A stretch of DNA of 39,786 nucleotides, taken from the NCBI RefSeq assembly GCF_029335485.1, contig NZ_JARJLM010000075.1, positions 1 to 39,786 on the forward strand. The letters are read 5' to 3'. Below are positions 33,897 to 39,786 of the stretch, one piece after another. The notes beneath the pieces are model-generated. The model was not told the DNA's origin. It saw only the letters and a list, made by a program, of their open reading frames with translations, and ran no database searches. A program made the translations under genes and the position numbers. The stretch comes from Cupriavidus basilensis (lineage in GTDB: Bacteria > Pseudomonadota > Gammaproteobacteria > Burkholderiales > Burkholderiaceae). Each line of letters begins with the position of its first letter. Within the stretch, counting starts at the first letter, position 1.

Positions 33897-36095
33897 ATGA
33901 TGCGCAGAATTGCAGGGCAGATGGGCAGGACCGGGCGTGGCGGGCGCTTCGCGCTGGCGGGTGCGGCGGGTGCCGTGGGCGCGGCGAGCCTGGTGCTGGC
34001 CGCATGCGGCACGGGTGACAACAATGCGACCGCCGGCAGCCCGGGCACCAACCCGGCCACCAACCCGGGCCCTGCGTCCAACACCAAGCCGGCCAACATC
34101 GGCGCCGTCACGGTCAAGACCTATGACGGCGGCAGCGACGACCTGCTGACCGCCGGTCTCGGCAAGGATGGCCTGGCTGCGGCGCTTGCGCCCTTGCCGC
34201 AGAATCCCACCGCGGCCGAACTGCGCCGCTATGCCATCTACACCAACTACCGCGCGCTGGTGGATACCACGCCGGGCGGCGGCTATGGCACGCTGTATGG
34301 CCCCAACGTGGACGCGCAAGGCAATATCACGGGCGGGCAGGGCAAGGTCGCCGGGCGCGAGTACCTGGCGTTTTCGGACGACGGCAGCGGCCAGCAGAAC
34401 GTGACCATGCTGGTGCAGATCCCCGACAGTTTCAACGTGGCCAAACCGTGCCTGATCACGGCCACGTCGTCCGGGTCGCGCGGCGTCTACGGCGCCATTT
34501 CCACCGGCGAATGGGCGCTCAAGCGCGGCTGCGCCGTGGCCTATACCGACAAGGGCACCGGTGCAGCGCCGCACGACCTGGATACCGATACCGTACCGCT
34601 GATCGATGGCACGCGCGCCATCCGCGCCACGGCCGGCGGCAGTGCGCAGTTTGCCGCCCCGCTCCCGGGTACCAGCCTGGCCGCCTTCAATGCGCTGGCG
34701 CCGCACCGGCTGGCCTTCAAGCATGCCCATTCGCAGCGCAATCCCGAGAAGGACTGGGGTGCCTTTACGCTGCAGGCGGCGCAGTTTGCGATCTGGGCCG
34801 TCAACGACCGCTTCGGGACGGTGGCGCCGGATGGCTCCCGCCAGCGCAGCCTGGGCCCGGACCAGATCGTGGTGATTGCCTCCAGCGTGTCCAATGGCGG
34901 CGGCGCGGCGATCGCCGCGGCGGAGCAGGATACCCTGGGCCTGATCGACGGCGTGGCGGTGGGCGAGCCCAATCTCAACCTGCCGGACAATACGGGTGTC
35001 ACCGTTACGCGTGGCGGCACGCCAGTCAGCAAGTCCGGGCGTCCGCTGTACGACTACACCACCACGGCCAACCTGCTGCAGCTCTGCACTTCGCAAGCCA
35101 CCGCGCTGGCGGGCGCGCCGGGTGTGGGCCTGTACCCTGTCGTGCAGCTTGCCCAGCCGGCGATCAACCGCTGCCAGTCGCTGGCCAGCGCCGGCCTCGT
35201 CGCTGGGACCGATCCCGCCAGCCGGGCTGCCAGCGCGCTGCAGAAGCTGCACGATTCCGGCTGGGAAGCGGAGTCCGACGCGCTGCATCCCTCGCTCGCG
35301 CTGTTCGAGGTGGCCAACGCGGTCTCGGTCACGTTCGCCAACGCGCTGGCCCGCGCCAGCGTGGCCGACCGCCTGTGCGGCTTCAGCTTTGCGGCCACCG
35401 GTGCCACGGTGCCGGCGCCGGCGGCGATCGCGCCGGCCACGCTCAATGCGCTGTTCGCCACCGGCAACGGCGTACCGCCGGCGGCGGGGGTGCAACTGAT
35501 CAACGACAACAATCCGGGCGGCCCGCTGCGCGACATCTACTCGCAATCGCCCGGCAGCAATCTGGCGGACGCCAACCTCGATGGCGCGCGCTGCCTGCGC
35601 GGGCTGCTGACCGGCACCGATGCCCAGTCCCTGGCGCTGCAGGCCGGCCTGGCGCAGACGCTGCGCTCGGGCGACCTGCGCGGCAAGCCGGCCATCATCG
35701 TGCATGGCCGCAGCGACGCACTGCTGCCGGTCAACCACACCTCGCGGCCCTATCTCGGCTACAACCGGCTCAAGGAGGGCAGCGCCAGCAAGCTGTCCTA
35801 TATCGAAGTCACGAATGGCCAGCACTTCGATAGCTTCATTGGCGCGGTAGCGGGCTACGACAACCGCTTTATCCCGCTCCATGTCTACCTGAACCGGGCA
35901 CTCGATGCGGTCTACGAGAACCTCACCGCCGGCCGCGCGCTGCCACCCTCGCAGGTGGTGCGCACGGTCGCGCGCGGCGGCACCACGTCGCCCGCGCCAA
36001 CGCTCCTGTCCACCAATCTGCCGCCGCTTGCCACCGTCCCCGCCGATGCGGACCGGATCACGGTCAGCGGCGGCACCGTAGAGGTACCCAACTGA
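33897..36095 (+). CDS. phaY: 3-hydroxybutyrate oligomer hydrolase with lipoprotein signal
   Basis: A 732-residue protein of the D-(-)-3-hydroxybutyrate oligomer hydrolase family (3HBOH), which breaks short 3HB oligomers into monomer. The start at 33897 has GGGAG upstream. The N-terminus ends in a lipobox, LVLAAC with C37, then a Gly/Asn/Pro linker (residues 38-65). The active-site serine is probably S332 in ASSVSNGGGAAIA, the family's non-standard lipase box. HGRSDALLPVNHTSRPYLGY near residue 620 supplies the acid and a histidine. Studied relatives from Ralstonia are either extracellular or intracellular; the lipobox here favours a periplasmic or surface site. It overlaps the next gene by one base. 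Confidence 0.88.
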   Translation: MMRRIAGQMGRTGRGGRFALAGAAGAVGAASLVLAACGTGDNNATAGSPGTNPATNPGPASNTKPANIGAVTVKTYDGGSDDLLTAGLGKDGLAAALAPLPQNPTAAELRRYAIYTNYRALVDTTPGGGYGTLYGPNVDAQGNITGGQGKVAGREYLAFSDDGSGQQNVTMLVQIPDSFNVAKPCLITATSSGSRGVYGAISTGEWALKRGCAVAYTDKGTGAAPHDLDTDTVPLIDGTRAIRATAGGSAQFAAPLPGTSLAAFNALAPHRLAFKHAHSQRNPEKDWGAFTLQAAQFAIWAVNDRFGTVAPDGSRQRSLGPDQIVVIASSVSNGGGAAIAAAEQDTLGLIDGVAVGEPNLNLPDNTGVTVTRGGTPVSKSGRPLYDYTTTANLLQLCTSQATALAGAPGVGLYPVVQLAQPAINRCQSLASAGLVAGTDPASRAASALQKLHDSGWEAESDALHPSLALFEVANAVSVTFANALARASVADRLCGFSFAATGATVPAPAAIAPATLNALFATGNGVPPAAGVQLINDNNPGGPLRDIYSQSPGSNLADANLDGARCLRGLLTGTDAQSLALQAGLAQTLRSGDLRGKPAIIVHGRSDALLPVNHTSRPYLGYNRLKEGSASKLSYIEVTNGQHFDSFIGAVAGYDNRFIPLHVYLNRALDAVYENLTAGRALPPSQVVRTVARGGTTSPAPTLLSTNLPPLATVPADADRITVSGGTVEVPN

Positions 36096-37012
36096 TGAAG
36101 GCATCCCGCCCGCGCGTCCTGACGCAAGAAGACTTCGACCGTTTCGCCTCGCTCTCGCGCGACGATAATCCGATCCACTGCGACCCCGCGTTCGCCAGCA
36201 CCACGCATTTCGGCGCCACCGTGGCGCATGGCATGTTCCTGTTCTCGCTGCTGTGCGCGCAGATGCAGCGCAGCAATCCGCGGCCGGTGCTGCCGATCGC
36301 GCAGACGCTGATGTTCCCGCGCCCGACCTTCGTCGGCGATGGCGTGGCGGCGGTGCTGGTGCTGAACGAGACGCCTGGCCGGGACCGGCTTGCCCTGGAC
36401 ACCGAGATTCGCTGCGTGCAGCGCGGCCGCACGCGCACGGCCGCCGCGGATGAGCAGATTACGGCACAAGGCGACGCGGTCCTGCTGGTCGACGCCAGTG
36501 CCGACACGCTTGCCGAGGCGGCGCGCAACGACGCCGAGGATGCCGCACGGCCGGGTGCCCCGGTGGACGGAGACCGCACGCTCTACCATCTCAGCGTGGG
36601 CCAGGAGGCGTCCGCGATACGTTCCTTCAGCGCCGGCGATATCGACGAGTATGTGTCGCTTACCGACGATGGCAACGCCTTCTATACCGACCCGGTGTTC
36701 GCGCGCGGCCGGGGTTTCGGGGGCGCCATCGTGCCCTTGCCGCTGCTGGCCGGCATGTTCTCGGATCTGCTGGGCACGCGCTTGCCCGGCCGGGGCACCG
36801 GCTGGATGAAGCAATCGCTGCGCTTGCGTTCGCCGGCGCGGCTGGGTGAATTGCTGACGGCTTCGGTGCGCATCGTGCGCCTGCGTGGCGACAAGGACCT
36901 GGTCAACCTGGCCACCGTGGTCACTGGCGACGACGGCCGCGTGGTGCTGGCTGGCGAGGCCCTGGTCCTGGTGCGCAACCTGGAGGACAAGCGCGCGCTC
37001 GCGGCAGCCTGA
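36095..37012 (+). CDS. MaoC-like double hot-dog hydratase
   Basis: A 305-residue protein with two hot-dog domains. The first carries the R-hydratase motif: LSRDDNPIHCDP with D23 and H28 as the catalytic pair, then VAHGMFLFSLL. The second has SLTDDGNAFYTDP, in which the histidine position is a tyrosine, so it is probably structural. R-hydratases interconvert crotonyl-CoA-type enoyl-CoA and (R)-3-hydroxyacyl-CoA, a fitting partner for 3-hydroxybutyrate. Its ATG overlaps the hydrolase stop (TGATG), so the two are translationally coupled. Confidence 0.85.
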   Translation: MKASRPRVLTQEDFDRFASLSRDDNPIHCDPAFASTTHFGATVAHGMFLFSLLCAQMQRSNPRPVLPIAQTLMFPRPTFVGDGVAAVLVLNETPGRDRLALDTEIRCVQRGRTRTAAADEQITAQGDAVLLVDASADTLAEAARNDAEDAARPGAPVDGDRTLYHLSVGQEASAIRSFSAGDIDEYVSLTDDGNAFYTDPVFARGRGFGGAIVPLPLLAGMFSDLLGTRLPGRGTGWMKQSLRLRSPARLGELLTASVRIVRLRGDKDLVNLATVVTGDDGRVVLAGEALVLVRNLEDKRALAAA

Positions 37013-37075
37013 GGGAGCCTCGCGGGCAGGGCGCAAGGTGTTTCCTGCGCCACATCAAGGGTCGTGCACTCAGGC

Positions 37076-37103
37076 CTTGAAATGCAGGCGCAAAGCCTTA
37101 TCT
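37076..37103 (+). promoter_or_regulatory. Sigma-32-like heat-shock promoter of clpB
   Basis: CTTGAAA (37076-37082) and CCTTATCT (37096-37103) are 13 bp apart, close to the sigma-32 consensus CTTGAAA and CCCCATNT. It lies 109 bp before the clpB start. A hairpin, CGGGGGCG-CAAA-CGCCCCCG at 37150-37169, is in the leader and lacks a T-run. Confidence 0.6.
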
Positions 37104-37211
37104 TTCGGAAAGACATCCAGTGTCCGGCCCGCGCAACGGGATCGGCAGACGGGGGCGCAAACGCCCCCGCCTTCCGCATCGGGACACTCATCCGAAACAG
37201 AGGGCTCCTAA

Positions 37212-39786
<2,575 letters not shown>

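Noticed and set aside
33870-36104. 744-residue minus-strand frame opposite the oligomer hydrolase
   Set aside because: Arg/Gly/His-rich antisense shadow of a clear gene; no motif or ribosome site.

Overview
The window is GC-rich chromosomal DNA of a Burkholderiaceae bacterium, most likely Cupriavidus or a close Ralstonia relative. I infer this from the gene order rpsF-priB-rpsR-rplI, dnaB, DUF47-pit, hom-thrC-moeA-moaD-moaE and clpB, and from a 3-hydroxybutyrate-oligomer hydrolase family known from Ralstonia/Cupriavidus. No database search was possible, so the genus is a judgement.

Layout. (1) Positions 1-5170 are accessory and partly decayed. They hold an IS256-family insertion sequence with recognisable terminal inverted repeats, a SUKH-3-like immunity gene whose 3' end runs into the IS, a repeat-rich secreted protein, a DUF1643 remnant, several small orphan genes, and a broken gene cluster preceded by two LexA (SOS) boxes. 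The block ends at the 3' side of a tRNA-His gene, a common island boundary. (2) Positions 5177-13570 are core: tRNA-His, lexA with two perfect SOS boxes, an L-asparaginase, the S6/PriB/S18/L9 operon, dnaB, a DUF47/PhoU-like gene with its Pit phosphate transporter, and an NlpC/P60 lipoprotein. (3) Positions 13645-24401 are core metabolism: a small exported protein, PIN-PhoH ATPase, a Bcp peroxiredoxin, an Mth938-like protein, an AlaA-type aminotransferase, hom and thrC (threonine synthesis), moeA-moaD-moaE (molybdenum cofactor) and crcB (fluoride channel). (4) Positions 24412-37012 form a catabolic block. A divergent alpha/beta hydrolase faces a TetR gene with a clear promoter and operator. After TetR come a crotonase-fold protein, a complete five-gene branched-chain-amino-acid-type ABC importer, an acyl-CoA ligase, a 3-hydroxybutyrate-oligomer hydrolase with a lipobox, and a MaoC-type hydratase. 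(5) clpB, with a sigma-32-like promoter, runs off the right edge.

The most interesting part is block 4. It joins a putative lipoprotein oligomer hydrolase, a solute importer, a CoA ligase and a hydratase under an apparent TetR-type regulator. This reads as a possible uptake-and-activation route for 3-hydroxybutyrate oligomers or a related short hydroxy acid. That pathway is inference: the individual families are well supported, but the substrate of the importer and ligase is not.
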